Assembly (NCBI RefSeq): GCF_000321225.1
Contig: NW_004450466.1
Span: forward strand, 919,558 to 983,557
Direction: 5' to 3'
DNA from: Odobenus rosmarus divergens
Lineage: Eukaryota > Chordata > Mammalia > Carnivora > Odobenidae
DNA length: 64,000 nucleotides
Under the pieces are notes generated by a model. It saw only the letters and a list, made by a program, of their open reading frames with translations, did not search any database and was not told the DNA's origin. Of this stretch, positions 51,703-62,664 are shown piece by piece (the stretch's first letter is position 1; every line of letters begins with the position of its first letter). Made by a program: the position numbers and the translations under genes.

Positions 51703-52875
51703 ATCTGAGTATGCTTTACTCTCTTGATATTAAGCATATTAATAGAAACATTAATTAAAATACCTTATACTTAATTCTTGGAGGTGTGGTCTTCCTACTG
51801 ATATAGGAGTAGGATGGGGTTGGTAGGGATCGTGGGGGCTAGACCAAGGAAAAGGGGTAGTGGTTCTTGCCAGAATTTCTATGCCATTTCAATATCAATT
51901 ATTACATTCTCTTTTCTTTATCTCAGAATCCTGGATATGCTATTATATCTAGGAGCCTTTTCTCAGGGGAATACACAATACAGACTATCAAGCTAACAAA
52001 GACAACAAGACTATTCACAAGATGCCAAATTAGATACAAATCTCCAGAGTAAATCAGTTCCAGCAGAGCGTGGTGCTTCAATGCCAGTTCTTTCCGATGG
52101 CGACAGTTAGACACCTGTCAAGTGTGGGTCTGAGGATGGTCTCGACTAATACCAACTTGGCAGTGCAGAACTGAGCGTAATGAAGAAGGCTGAGAGGTAA
52201 TACACTGAGAATAATCCTCCCCTGCCCCTTATTTTACTTCATCTGCAGATCTCCTTGACTTTCTAATGAATGCACATCTGTTCCTCAGCAGTACAAGCTT
52301 CCAAATCCCTTCCTTTTCTAAGTGACTTTTTTAGATCATTTTGCAGAGTCAAACTTTTGTTTCCGAGCAACACTGATAACTGAAGTGTGCACTTATTTTA
52401 GAGACAACCTGAAATAAAGTGAGAGAAAATGGAAGCCTGATGGGTAGGAAGAGCAAAATCTGATAGAAGCCAGATCTTCTTGTGAATTAAGATGCATCAA
52501 AATGCTGCCTTTTCCCAGAATTGTGCATGGTTTTAGCACCTCACAGTGTTATATCTCAATTTTGCATGAGTCAAGTAATTCCTAGAAACTTTTAGAAGAC
52601 ATTTTAACTGGATCATATTTTTTGTGTGTCATTTAGAGGAGTAGATACTTGGAATCTTGTGAGCTGGTTTATTAGCAGGGATTATGAATATGATTAATCT
52701 ATTACAGCCATTTTAAGAGCTGTGGTAGGATGGTTAAGTTTTAATGAGTGGTAATAGAGTTTAATATTCAGAACTTAGTGTGCTGAAAAGTCTCTGGGAA
52801 ACTAAGAATGTGAGACAAGCAAAGAACCGAGCCAGTGAGAAACTGTTTTGGTAAGCTAGGTGTGTGTGCATGTGT
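51703..52875. other. Intron of UNC13C, no further feature
   Basis: No exon or repeat recognised. Confidence 0.5.
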
Positions 52876-53224
52876 AAACCCCAAAGGCTTGGTCCTGGGT
52901 CCTCCTGTCTTCATCCCTGAGTCAGCTCATCTAGATTTATGCAATTATATCTATATGCAGATAATTCTCAAGTTAGATCCAACTACACATTGGATATCCC
53001 TTCTGGAATGTACCTTAGGCATCTCCAAATTATTATATTTAAAACAATCTTTGATTTCCTCCTCTCTTGTCCCAACTCTCCCATCTCAGGAAATCACTTT
53101 CTACCCAATTGCTTAGCCCAAAACCTAGAGGTCATCTTTGACTTCATTCGGTGCCAGATAACTTTCATTTGCCTCAACTGGATATACTTTGCATCCTTTT
53201 CCTTGTACTTTGCAATAGAATGCT

Positions 53225-53430
53225 GACCTGTAAGGACTGGATCAGTAGAGTTTCTTCATACTGTGACTTCCAGTTGGTTTGGGCCAAGAGGGAGCCCCTT
53301 CAGGAAATCAGAAGTAATGATGAGGATGAGGTCAGAGTCTATTTCCCTGGCCCCTTGTGTGTGATGCTCCCTCTAGGGTACTGTTTGCCTCCATGGCAAG
53401 GCCACCGCTCTTTTTGAGGTGGCTGATGAC
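53225..53430 (+). repeat. Old interspersed repeat, unnamed family, copy 2 (shortened)
   Basis: Shares motif order with copies at 26760-27100 and 62170-62660: ccagttggtttgggccaaga, aggaaatcagaagtaatg, then gtctatttccctggcccc. Confidence 0.45.
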
Positions 53431-53928
53431 ACATGAAGTTGTTTTTCCCCCAGTTTTAGTAACTAATCTTCCTCTCCTACATGCATAGTAGGGGTAAAAG
53501 CTTGACCACTAGTAGCCTCAGTTTACATCACTATTTCTTATAGTCCTTCGATTCTCACATCCTAGTAAATTTCTTTGTAAATAAGGCTGTCTTGATGAAA
53601 TATCCTAAATTATTTTCAGAAACCTAACTTATATACTCTTTCATGTGCTACCTCCTGTCGACTGCAAGTTCTAGAGAATCTACTTCCAGTACATAACCAG
53701 AATCTTTCCACTTCTTTCCATCTCTCTACTGCTTACTTCCATTTCGCTACTACCATCTGTGAGTCAGTATTCTCTCTTGCCTGGACTAAATGCAATAGCC
53801 TTCTAACTCATCTTTACATGTTTGCTTTTTTTTTTTTAATTTTATTTATTTGACAGAGAGAGAGGAAGACACAGCAAGAGAGGGAACACAAGCAGGGGGA
53901 GTGGGAGAGGGAGAAGCAGGCTTCCCGC

Positions 53929-53978
53929 NNNNNNNNNNNNNNNNNNNNNNNNNNNNNNNNNNNNNNNNNNNNNNNNNN
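53929..53978. other. Assembly gap (50 N)
   Basis: A run of exactly 50 N, a typical placeholder length, inside a SINE. Confidence 1.
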
Positions 53979-54062
53979 AGTATAATTTCCGTAAGTTAAA
54001 TTTACTTGTCAAAGTAGGTGGAACTTTAATTTTGTCCCATAGAGATTTTTTAAAGCAGATTC
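53979..54062. repeat. 84-bp block duplicated from 58067-58150
   Basis: Identical base for base to 58067-58150 (offset 4088), including the aaagcagattc that begins the target-site duplication of the SINE at 58153-58366. Confidence 0.95.
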
Positions 54063-55072
54063 TTTTTTTTTTTCTTTAAAGATTTTATTCATTTATTTGT
54101 CAGAGAGCGAGAGAGAACACAAGCAGGGGGAGTGGGAGAGGGAGAAGCAGGCTTCCCGCGGAGCAGGGAGCCCAATGCGGGGCTCGATCCCAGGACCTTG
54201 GGATCATGGCCCGAGCCGAAGGCAGATGCTTAACGACTGAGCCACCCAGGTGCCACATGTTTGCTCTTGTTTTCCCATCATTTTTTTTTAATATAGCAAA
54301 CAGAATAATCATTTAAAGATATAAATCAGATCATTCATGTTCTTATCTGAAAATTCTTCAAGGCCTCCAATTGAACTTAGAATGTTACCTAGTCTCCTTT
54401 ACCCTGAGAGCAAAGTCCTGTGGACCTTTACTCTGTACCGTACTCTGGCCACTTCTTCAAACTCATTTCATCTCACTCCCTTGCCCACTGTATACTGTTT
54501 CTTAAATATGCCAAGTGTGCTCCTGCCTTAGTCTCTGCGCTAGCCATTTTGCTTGGCCTGAGATGCTCTCCACCGTCTTGCTTGCATGACTGGTTCTTCT
54601 TTTTCCCCTCAGGTTTCGATTTAAAAGTCATGTGCTCAGAGACGCTTTTCTGAACACCCAATCTAAGCAGCCAATCAACCAATCTATTACATCAGCCTGT
54701 TTTAATTCTCTGTATAGTACTACCCTATGATTAATTTTTGCTTATTTGTGATTTTGATGTTTCTCATCAATGACGTTATTCATTTCTGGAAAGTAACTTC
54801 TATGACAGCAGAGACCTTCTGTTATTCATACCAAATTCCTACAACAGTGCTTGATGCATGGTAGGCATTGAACATCTATTGAGCAATGGAAGGGAACTAA
54901 AAACATAGCTGTCTTAATTTGCTGGGATCAGAGGTGAACAGGAATACATCAGCCTATAGGCTTTGCTTTCTTTCGCAAAGCCCAGTGCCATTCCCACCCT
55001 GAACCCCTCAGTAAGTTTAAGCTGTATAATGACTACTGCCTGGTTGAATAGGTGAGTTGGGTCCTGACTTAC

Positions 55073-55232
55073 AATTGAAATGTTTCATTGTACTTTGGTG
55101 ACCATGTGTTGCTTTTTGTCTTGGTGCCTTGTTTTCTCTTCTTGTCTCCAAGGTTAGGTCCCAGTATACAAACTTCCACAAAGGGCCGGAACATTGCAGT
55201 GGTCTGCCAGTTTAGGTCATTAATAGCAATCA
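55073..55232 (-). CDS. UNC13C: UNC13C coding exon (penultimate), core of C2C domain
   Basis: 160-bp exon with acceptor gtttttag and donor gtaagt, in phase with both neighbours. It encodes [36 protein letters not shown] and [17 protein letters not shown], and ends with TT of a split Phe codon. This is the first half of a C2 beta sandwich. In calcium-binding C2 domains the first loop normally carries acidic residues in an SDPYV-like context. Here that position reads FRPFVEV with no Asp, consistent with the known calcium-independent nature of Munc13 C2C. The wording [19 protein letters not shown] differs from what I recall for UNC13A and UNC13B and fits UNC13C best. The intron to the next exon is 3811 bp and contains a SINE, a long L2, and an assembly gap. 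Confidence 0.9.
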
Positions 55233-55349
55233 CTAAAAACCACAGAGGGAAAGGAATGCAAAATGTTAGCAAACAAATGTATGGAATCTTATCTTCCCCT
55301 TTGGTCCTTAGAGTTATTTAATTTATTTATTTTTTTATGTATGAGATCT

Positions 55350-55605
55350 CCTTTCTTTTTTATTAACCTTTTTTTTATTTTTTTATTTTTTATTACGTTA
55401 GGTTAATCACCATACATTACATCATTAGTTTTGGATGTAGTGTTTCATGATTCATTGTTGGCGTATAACACCCAGTGCTCCATGCAGAACGTGCCCTCTT
55501 TAATACCCATCACCAGGCTAACCCATTCCCCCACCCCCCTCCCCTCTAGAACCCTCAGTTTGTTTCTCAGAGTCCATAGTCTGTCATGGTTCGTCTCCCT
55601 ACAAG
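55350..55605 (-). mobile_element. 5'-truncated L1 3' end, minus strand, in UNC13C intron
   Basis: Poly-T then aatcaccatacattacatca and the second 3' UTR module to ggttcgtctccct. Only this module is present. Same strand as UNC13C, 120 bp upstream of the penultimate exon. Confidence 0.93.
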
Positions 55606-55609
55606 TTAT

Positions 55610-56086
55610 ATTTTTAAAGTCTATCATGGATATCTTTCTAATTCATTATATGTTTTCCAATTGCAAATATTCTACTATATGGATATTACATCCTATGTTT
55701 AACCAATAACTTATTCTTAAATGGTATGGCTGTTTCCTAACTTCAGGCATCATAAATAATTCTTAAATGTACATTCTTATATGTCTACTTTTGTCATCCT
55801 TTGAAAATGTTAAAATATATATATTATAATTAAAATAGTTATTGTAAAAGTTCACAGAACTTTGGGCGTTTGATCTGTAGTGTCAAAATATTTTTGAAAA
55901 ATATTTAAAGACACTGGCAAGTGTAGGCATGCCCACTTACCAACACTGTACATAATCTATTATAGACTATAACTGTGTTACTTTTATAATGCAAACATAT
56001 ATTAGGTAATGCAATTTTAAAATGTGTCAGAAGGCCATGGTTTTTAATGAGGTGGATATTGTGACTAAGTCTATAATAATATAAAA
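55610..56086. other. Intronic AT-rich DNA
   Basis: No gene seen; some text resembles an old L1 remnant. Confidence 0.4.
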
Positions 56087-56100
56087 TAGAATATGGTTCT

Positions 56101-56294
56101 TTTAAAAAAAAAAAGATTTTTATTTATTTATTTAACAGAGATAGCACAAGTAGGCAGAATGGCAGACAGAGGGAGAGGGAGAAGCAGGCTCTCCACCGAG
56201 CAGGGAGCCCGATGCAGGGCTCAATCCCAGGACCCTGGGATCATGACCTGAACCGAAGGCAGCCGCTTAACTGACTGAGCCACTCAGGCGCCCC
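56101..56294 (-). mobile_element. CanSINE, minus strand, in UNC13C intron
   Basis: Poly-T/A tail and head end gccactcaggcgcccc. Perfect 14-bp duplication tagaatatggttct at 56087-56100 and 56295-56308. Same strand as UNC13C. Confidence 0.96.
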
Positions 56295-56308
56295 TAGAAT
56301 ATGGTTCT

Positions 56309-56831
56309 GTTGAGCAAAATTAACCATTAAATTTCACCTTTGAAATGACCCCAGCATTCAGATTATATTTTTGCAATCTAAAACCAATAGATTGAACTAA
56401 TCATTAAAAAAATCAAGCTTGTTGTTGCAAATCACATCGAAAAAGAAGTAAATAGGTAGATAATGTGAATACTAAGAACATACTGACCTAACATATAAAA
56501 TTTGACTAGTTATGGAGCCAACCATAGCCCTAATGTTCAATGTATATCCTAGCATCAACAAGAGAAAATGTTCAATGTATACTGGTTTGAAATGTAATCT
56601 CCAATGTATTTAAACCATTTAGATAGTTCAGATAATATAGGCTAAATACCTGTACCATTGATTTTTTTCAGCTTTAGATCAAAAGTTCTGGTTTCATGAA
56701 AAAATTATGAGCATGCACTAAAATCATTAAATATTTTTAAAAACAGAGCTAAGAAAAAATTACATTTGTTTATATTATTGCAAAGGTTAAAGTCCACTAG
56801 GCTGTTTGGTCTATCTGGACTCGATATATAC
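56309..56831. other. UNC13C intron
   Basis: AT-rich; a short direct repeat (atgttcaatgtata, near 56530 and 56568). Nothing else recognised. Confidence 0.5.
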
Positions 56832-56924
56832 CTTTTACAGTGACTTTATGCTCTCCAGTTCCTGGGGCAGCGGTGATGTCCACATGAACAGATATCTGAC
56901 CCACTGAATCTTTGGAGGGGCGAC
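56832..56924 (-). CDS. UNC13C: UNC13C coding exon (antepenultimate), start of C2C domain
   Basis: Internal exon of a Munc13 presynaptic vesicle-priming protein. UNC13 proteins open syntaxin and template SNARE assembly at active zones, and the C-terminal C2C domain contributes to vesicle and membrane bridging. On the minus strand a polypyrimidine-poor but valid acceptor (cttatttgcag) precedes 93 bp and a gt donor (gtatat) follows. The exon enters with two bases of a split codon and leaves with one. It encodes 30 full residues, [15 protein letters not shown] then [15 protein letters not shown]. The [10 protein letters not shown] motif is the hallmark linker just before the C2C domain in UNC13A, B and C. 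The trailing G joins the TG of the next exon to give Val. The preceding MUN-domain exons were not recognised between here and 64 kb. The paralogue call rests on recalled family similarity, not a search. Confidence 0.88.
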
Positions 56925-57490
56925 CTGCAAATAAGCAGACATTTACTGGCTCAACTTCCAGGCTACTTTAATAATAGACATGTACATTTTCTGCATAAGG
57001 GACTTGAAAGTGAGTTCATGGAAATGAATGGTTCTTTTCGTTAATAGCACATAATAGGTATTGATAAATGTTCATTAAATTAAATTTGCTCTGCAGGTTT
57101 GAGGCTTGGGTATAATCATATTTAGCCCACTGAACTAAAATTTCATATGGTGCTCACATATCATAAGACACCCTGTTAGTAGTAGTATGGTTAGAAGAAC
57201 TTGCCGTTGCCTTACTAGGCCCAATTGAGCTCTCTTCATTGCTTATGTACAAAGGTGTGTCATTGTCTTTCATGCCTAAAAGAGCTTTTCTACAATGTGC
57301 CCTACCAAAGCACTGGGGCCACAAAGATGGCTCTGTAGAACATCTGCTTTCATGAAGCCCCCAGTAGGACAGGAGAGACCAACCTATGAACACAGTGCTG
57401 CAATACCTAAATCTATATGCTGCAATATCTATAATGTATATTTGCAAGGTCTACTGATGGTGTAAAAAGGTGTAGTCCATTCTTTCCTGG
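56925..57490. other. UNC13C intron upstream of the 93-bp exon
   Basis: No exon recognised. A 97-codon minus-strand ORF at 57154-57447 has no UNC13-like content. Confidence 0.5.
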
Positions 57491-57499
57491 TAAAGGTTA

Positions 57500-57680
57500 G
57501 TCAAGGGTTAACATGCTGTATTGGAAAGTCCCTATGATTTGGGGTCAGATAATTTTAAATTCAAATCATAGTTATACCCCTACTCGTTCTCTGATCAGAT
57601 TTTGCCATATTCTCAAGTCTGGTTTCTTATTTGTAAAATACGGATAATAACACCAACCTCTTAATATATACACATGTATT
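57500..57680 (+). repeat. MIR SINE, plus strand
   Basis: Order gatttggggtcagataattt, tctcaagtctggtttcttat and tgtaaaatacggataataac. Confidence 0.75.
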
Positions 57681-57689
57681 AACATCTAT

Positions 57690-58139
57690 GAACATACATA
57701 TTTTTTCCACATATAGGGGCATACGTTCTAACTATCCTTAAACTCACCTTTATCTTTTCACCTAAAACTGCATAGATCATTCCATCTCAATATGTATAAA
57801 GCTATCCCTTGTTCTTTAAGATAGCCTGGAATAGCACAGCACTAACTACAAAGTAAATGTTCAATGAGTAGTTGCACGAAAGTGAATCACTGAAACGTTT
57901 ACAGATAATTGAAACACGGAAATATTTAAAACATTTAAAATAATGTTTGGCCTTTATTCCATTATGTGAATATACCATAATTTATTTAACCATGTTTTGG
58001 TTTCTGATCTTTTGCTATTATAAACAAACTATAATAAACACTTATTATTCATATTTACAAGTTTATAGTATAATTTCCGTAAGTTAAATTTACTTGTCAA
58101 AGTAGGTGGAACTTTAATTTTGTCCCATAGAGATTTTTT
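57690..58139. other. Intronic DNA, possible old L1 remnant
   Basis: About 57940-58060 (ataatttatttaaccatg, then ttttgctattataaacaaac) resembles an old L1 tail in reverse. Includes the native copy of the duplicated 84-bp block. Confidence 0.45.
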
Positions 58140-58152
58140 AAAGCAGATTCTT

Positions 58153-58366
58153 TTTTTTTTTTAAAGATTATTTTTATTTATTCATTTGAGACACAGAGAT
58201 ACAGAGAGAGGGAGAGAGAGCATGAGCAGGGAGAGAAGCAGGGGGAGGGGGAGAAGCAGACTCCCCGCAGAGCAGGGAGCCCGATGTGGGGCTCCATCCC
58301 AGGACCCTGGTATCATGACCTGAGCCGAAGGCAGATGCTTAACCATCTGAGCCACCCAGATGCCCC
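58153..58366 (-). mobile_element. CanSINE, minus strand, with TSD
   Basis: Poly-T, gagacacagagatacag body and head end gccacccagatgcccc. Perfect 13-bp duplication aaagcagattctt at 58140-58152 and 58367-58379. Confidence 0.97.
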
Positions 58367-58384
58367 AAAGCAGATTCTTATTTA

Positions 58385-60150
58385 AAAAAATTTTAAGTTC
58401 CAGTGTAATTAACATGTAACATTATATTAGTTTGAGGTATATAATACAGTGCTTCAACAAAACTACGACACTACTCAGTGTACTCTTCATCCCCATCACC
58501 TACTTCACCCATCCCCCTCCTCCCCTCTGCCATCCATCACTTTGTTCTCTGTAGTTAAAAGTTGGTTTTTCAGTTTCTTTTTTTTTGTTCATTTGTTTTG
58601 TTTTCTAAATTCCACATATGAGTAAAATCACATGGTGTTTGCCTTTCTCTGATTGACTCTGATTGACTTATTTCACTTAACATTATGCCCTCTAGATCCA
58701 TCCATGTTGTTGCAAATGGCAAGATCTCATTCTTTCTTATGGTTGAATAATATTCCATATGTATATGGAATATTATATATATACACATACACTATATATA
58801 GTACACATACGTATATACACACACATATATACACACACATATACACACACATATATACACACACACACATATACCACATCTTTATCCACTCATCAGTCAA
58901 CGGACACTTGGGCTTCTTTCATAACTTGGCTATTGTAAATAATGCTGCTGTAAACATCGGGGTGCATCTATCCCTTTGAATTACTGTTTTCATATTTTTT
59001 GGGTAAACACCCAGTAGTGTGATTGCTGTATCATAAGGTAGTTCTATTTTTAACTTCTTGAGGAACCTCCATACTGTTTTCCAGAGTGACTACAGCAGTC
59101 TGCATTCCCACCAACAGTGTAAGAGGGTTCCTTTTTCTCCACATCCTGGCCTACACTTGTTGCTTCTTATTTTTTAAATTTTAGCCATCTGACAAGAATG
59201 GTAATACCTTATTGTGGTTTTGATGTGCATTTCCCTGATGATGAGTGATGTTGATCATATTTCCATGTGTCTATTGGGCATCGGTATGTATTTCTTTGGA
59301 GAAATGTCTGTTCATGTCTTTTGTCCATTTTTTAATTGGATTATTTGTTTTTGGTTTTTTTTGTTTGTTTGTTTTTGGTGTGGAGTTAAGTTCTTTATAT
59401 CTTCTGGATACTAACCCTTTATCAGATATGTCATTTGCAAATATCTTCTTCCATTCAGTAGGTCACTTTTGCATTTTGTTGTTTCCTTCACTGTGAAGAA
59501 GCTTTTTATTATGATGTAGTCCCAACAGTTTATTTTTTCTGTTTCCCTTGCCTCAGGAGACATATTTGGGGAAAAAAATATTGCTATGGTCAGTATCAGA
59601 GAAATTACTACTTGTGCTCTTTTCTAGGATTTTTATGGTTTCAGGTCTCATATTTAGGTCTTTAATCCATTTTGAGTTCACTTTTGTGTATGGTGTAAGA
59701 AAGTGGTCCAGTTTCATTCTTTGGCATGTTGCTGTCCAGTTTTCCCAACATCATTTGTTGAAGAGATTGTCTTTTTCCAATTGGATATTCTTTCCTGCTT
59801 TGACCATATAATTGTGGGTTTATTTTTGGGTTTTCTTTTCCGTTTCATTGATCTGTGTGTCTATTTTTATGCCAGTACCATATTGTTTTGATTACTACTG
59901 CTTTGTAGTATATCTTGAAATCCGGGATTGTGATACCTCCCATTTTGTTCTTTTTCAAGATTGCTTTGGCTATTTGGGGTCTTTTGTGGTTCCATACAAA
60001 TTTTAGGATTATTTGTTCTAGTTCTGTAAAAAATGCTATCAGTATTTTGATAGGCATTGCATTAAATCTGTAGATTACTTTTGGTAGTATGCATATTTTA
60101 ACAATATTTTTTCTTCCAATCCATGAGTTGTCCCACAGAGATCTTAATAA
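58385..60150 (-). mobile_element. L1, minus strand, 3' UTR to mid ORF2
   Basis: 3' UTR (ttaacatgtaacattatatt), ORF2 end (reverse frame 58570-58788 with MEYYSTIRKNEILPFATTWM), and ORF2 body to 60150 (reverse frame 59845-60177 with NRHTDQ and [18 protein letters not shown]). Frames are broken. Contains a TA/CA-rich tract at 58750-58880. Confidence 0.9.
58744..58880. repeat. TA/CA-rich low-complexity tract with a 12-bp-arm hairpin
   Basis: aatattccatat and atatggaatatt flank a 2-base centre near 58748-58773, followed by alternating TA and CA runs to 58876. Confidence 0.85.
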
Positions 60151-60159
60151 TTTATATGC

Positions 60160-61465
60160 AATATATGAGACTAACAAGAATCTTATTTTTTAAAAATATA
60201 TAAATGAATGAATGAATGGCTAATAACCAAAGCTGAAAATAAAAGGCTCTAAGAGACCCAGTTTATACCTTCAGAGGATCCCTGATTTGGGCCAGAACCT
60301 TCAACAAGACCCGATGAGAGCCAGTTCACCAAAAGGACCCCGCCCAACAACCCCGCCCATCCCAGTCATTTGATAATAAAAGGTTTAAAGGATAGAAAGT
60401 GAGGGGAGGATAGGAAATGGTTGTTTGTTTTGTTTTGTTTTGTTTTGTTTTACCTCAGGTAAAGGGACGAAAACTCCCAGAGAAATACTCCTAATCGTTG
60501 GAAGCGAGATGGTTATTTCAGCTTTGAATTGGTTGCTTACTTAGCAGACAATATGACCTGAGCGAAATAGGGGACAACCAGCCACAGTGTGTGCCAGGAC
60601 TACCTCCTTAAATCCATGGCTGCTAGGAAGTATGAGAAATGGTTCCTGAATGTGCTCAAAGTGCCAGAGTTGGGCACAAGAAAGGGAAGGAAGATGTGGT
60701 CGTGGGCTATAGCCTTGTCAGGGATTGTCACAGATGGGACAAAGATGCATGCACCTCAGAAGAATGTGGCATGATGAAACAGGTGAGGTGCATCAGGACT
60801 AAGAGGGCAAGTCTGGACCCTTGGAAAAGTCCATTAATGCCCCAAGGATCTATTTGGAAATGAGTCTCACACCAGCCATCTCTAGAGAGCTTCTGCTTCC
60901 CCAAAGACAATGAACTGGAACAGCCCTTAGCATTAGCCAAATAGACAATGACCCTTAAGCAGACAGTGACTACAAATGATCACTACTGAAGTTAAGTAGT
61001 CAGCTGTCTTTTCCCTCTCCTTCCTTTCTCCTCCACAACACACAAACTATCACCAAAGGGAAGAAGAAAGGTACAGTTAAGAGAAGCCCACACCTTCCTT
61101 ACTGCTAGCATCATAATTTTCACCTGCTTGTGGGGAGATAAGGAGAGATTTGAATCTAATAAGTGATTAGAATTTAATGTGAGCAGGAATAGGTCTTAAA
61201 GATCTGAATAACTTTCTAATGGTGCAAGTAACTAATAGGGTACAGACCTGGATTGTGATATCAGTAAAGGAGGCATCCATGCAGTAGAAAGTGGGGCTCA
61301 CAAGCAAAGGTGAGAACTTTTTTGGGAAAATAAGATAGTTTTATATTATACCTAAGTTGGTGATATCCTTATGAAGTCTTCCTATTCAAGAATAGAATAT
61401 AACTTCCTATTATTCAAGTCTTCTTTTGTGTACTTCAATTATGTTTTACATTTTTCTTTGTGTGA
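60160..61465. other. Unannotated DNA with a (TTTTG)n repeat
   Basis: A pentanucleotide tract lies at about 60424-60452. The stretch 60580-60990 has higher GC and two overlapping frames (60589-60774, 60639-60863) reading YEKWFLNVLKVPELG then CHRWDKDACTSEECG. I do not recognise a parent gene; it could be an old processed pseudogene or repeat. No poly-A or TSD is evident. Confidence 0.35.
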
Positions 61466-61480
61466 ATGTTACATATTTTT

Positions 61481-61667
61481 TAAAGGCTTTTTAAAAATGA
61501 TTTATTTATTTGAGAGAGAGAGAGAGAGAAAGCATGCAAACATGAATGGCAGGGGTAGAGGGAGAGAATCTCAAGTAGACTCCTTGCTGGGTGCAGAGCC
61601 TGACATGGGGCTTGATCTCACGACCATGAGTCAGACACTTAACTGACTGCACCACTCAGGTGCCCCA
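61481..61667 (-). mobile_element. Older CanSINE, minus strand, with imperfect TSD
   Basis: Contains a (GA)n run, a diverged body and head end caccactcaggtgcccc. Flanks atgttacatattttt and atgttgcatattttt. Confidence 0.92.
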
Positions 61668-61800
61668 GGATGTTGCATATTTTTGAAAGCTTATTCCTAG
61701 GTATTTTATCTTATCCTATTTTAAATGGGACCACTTCTTCCATTATGTTGATAATAAGAAGGCTAGTGATGATTGTATAATTTTTTAATCCATCAAACTG

Positions 61801-61977
61801 ATTTTTTTTTTTTTGAGAGAGAGAGAGAAAGGGGAGAGGGGCAGAGGAAAAGGAGAGAGAGAATCTTAAGCAGGCTCCACGCCCACGGCAGAGCCCAAAG
61901 TGGGGCTTGATCCCACAACCCTGAGTTGAAATCAAGAGACTGATGCTTAACCAACTGAGCCATCCAGGTGCTCCCCC
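61801..61977 (-). mobile_element. Older CanSINE, minus strand
   Basis: Poly-T, agaatcttaagcaggctcca, ggcttgatcccacaacc and gccatccaggtgctcccc. Flanks aactgatttttt and aactgaatttttt. Confidence 0.92.
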
Positions 61978-62169
61978 AACTGAATTTTTTAATGAAAGAT
62001 TGCCCTTAATTCTTTTGAGTGTTGCACATATATAATAAATTATCTTTAATCAATGAAACATTTCACTTTTCCTTTCTAGTTTTTATACCTCTTGTTTGCC
62101 TTGGCTAATTTTATTGGCTTGTACTTCTATATTACATGATAGTATTTAAAGTAGATACGCTTGTTATCA

Positions 62170-62660
62170 TCCATTTGGCTCTCCAAATTAATTTTCCACC
62201 CTTTTTCACTCTGCCTTCTGCCCTCAGAGGCTCTCTGACAATTTCAGTGGTGTCTTCTATACTCTAGTGTCTATTTGGTCTGGCCACAGGGAAGCCCTGG
62301 CAAGAGATTAGAAGGAGGGAAAGAGAGTCACATCAGGTATTTATTTCTTTAGTCTCCTTCCTGTGGGCTCACCTTGTGCTAACTGAATCCTGCAACCAAA
62401 CATAATTTCCTTCAAGCAGCCCTCACTAGGTGACAATATTTTTCCAGGTTCTAGTTGCTTCCTCTTCCTTTGTTACTGTTAATGCAAATAATAGTTCAAT
62501 AGTTCACTCTGTCTTCTGGTTTCTTTATATCCCCTGCCTATACCTTTCTACATAGTTTCTTTATTAAATCCTTTCCAAATAATCTTAATCGGGGTGTGCC
62601 CTCTGATACCTGTTGGGACTTTGGTTAACAGAGTTAATGTTTTTGATTTGCTCATAACTT
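62170..62660 (+). repeat. Old interspersed repeat, unnamed family, copy 3 (longest)
   Basis: Motifs ggccacagggaagccctggc, agagattagaaggagggaaa, tttctttattaaatcctttc, then gtgtgccctctgatacctg. Matches the layout at 26760-27100. Confidence 0.5.
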
Positions 62661-62664
62661 TAAT

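Larger units (their letters stand above)
53827..54254 (-). mobile_element. CanSINE, minus strand, broken by an assembly gap
   Basis: Left part 53827-53928 starts with poly-T and ends in cttcccgc at the gap. The right part (from about 54063) repeats a poly-T tail and a complete SINE to gtgcc at 54254. The duplication acatgtttgct lies at 53816-53826 and 54255-54265, so one SINE insertion is expected. The interior tail duplication and extra 84 bp are probably artefact. Confidence 0.85.
52880..54900 (+). mobile_element. Long L2 LINE, plus strand, interrupted
   Basis: L2 ORF-derived text (atctatatgcagataattct; then cacttggatatc-like and aaaacctagaggtcatcttt) from about 52900. It continues at 53640-53820 and 54266-54560, and ends with the L2 3' end near 54850-54890 (gcatggtaggcattgaac). 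Interrupted by another old repeat at about 53225-53430 and by the SINE/gap region. Antisense within the UNC13C intron. Confidence 0.78.

Noticed and set aside
54100..54312. Minus-strand ORF with HLGGSVVKHLPSA, also seen at 38184 and 58182
   Set aside because: Translation of the CanSINE head; repeated in every minus-strand copy.
57154..57447. 97-codon minus-strand ORF considered as an upstream UNC13C exon
   Set aside because: Sequence does not resemble the MUN domain or linker, and the 93-bp exon's acceptor is separate.
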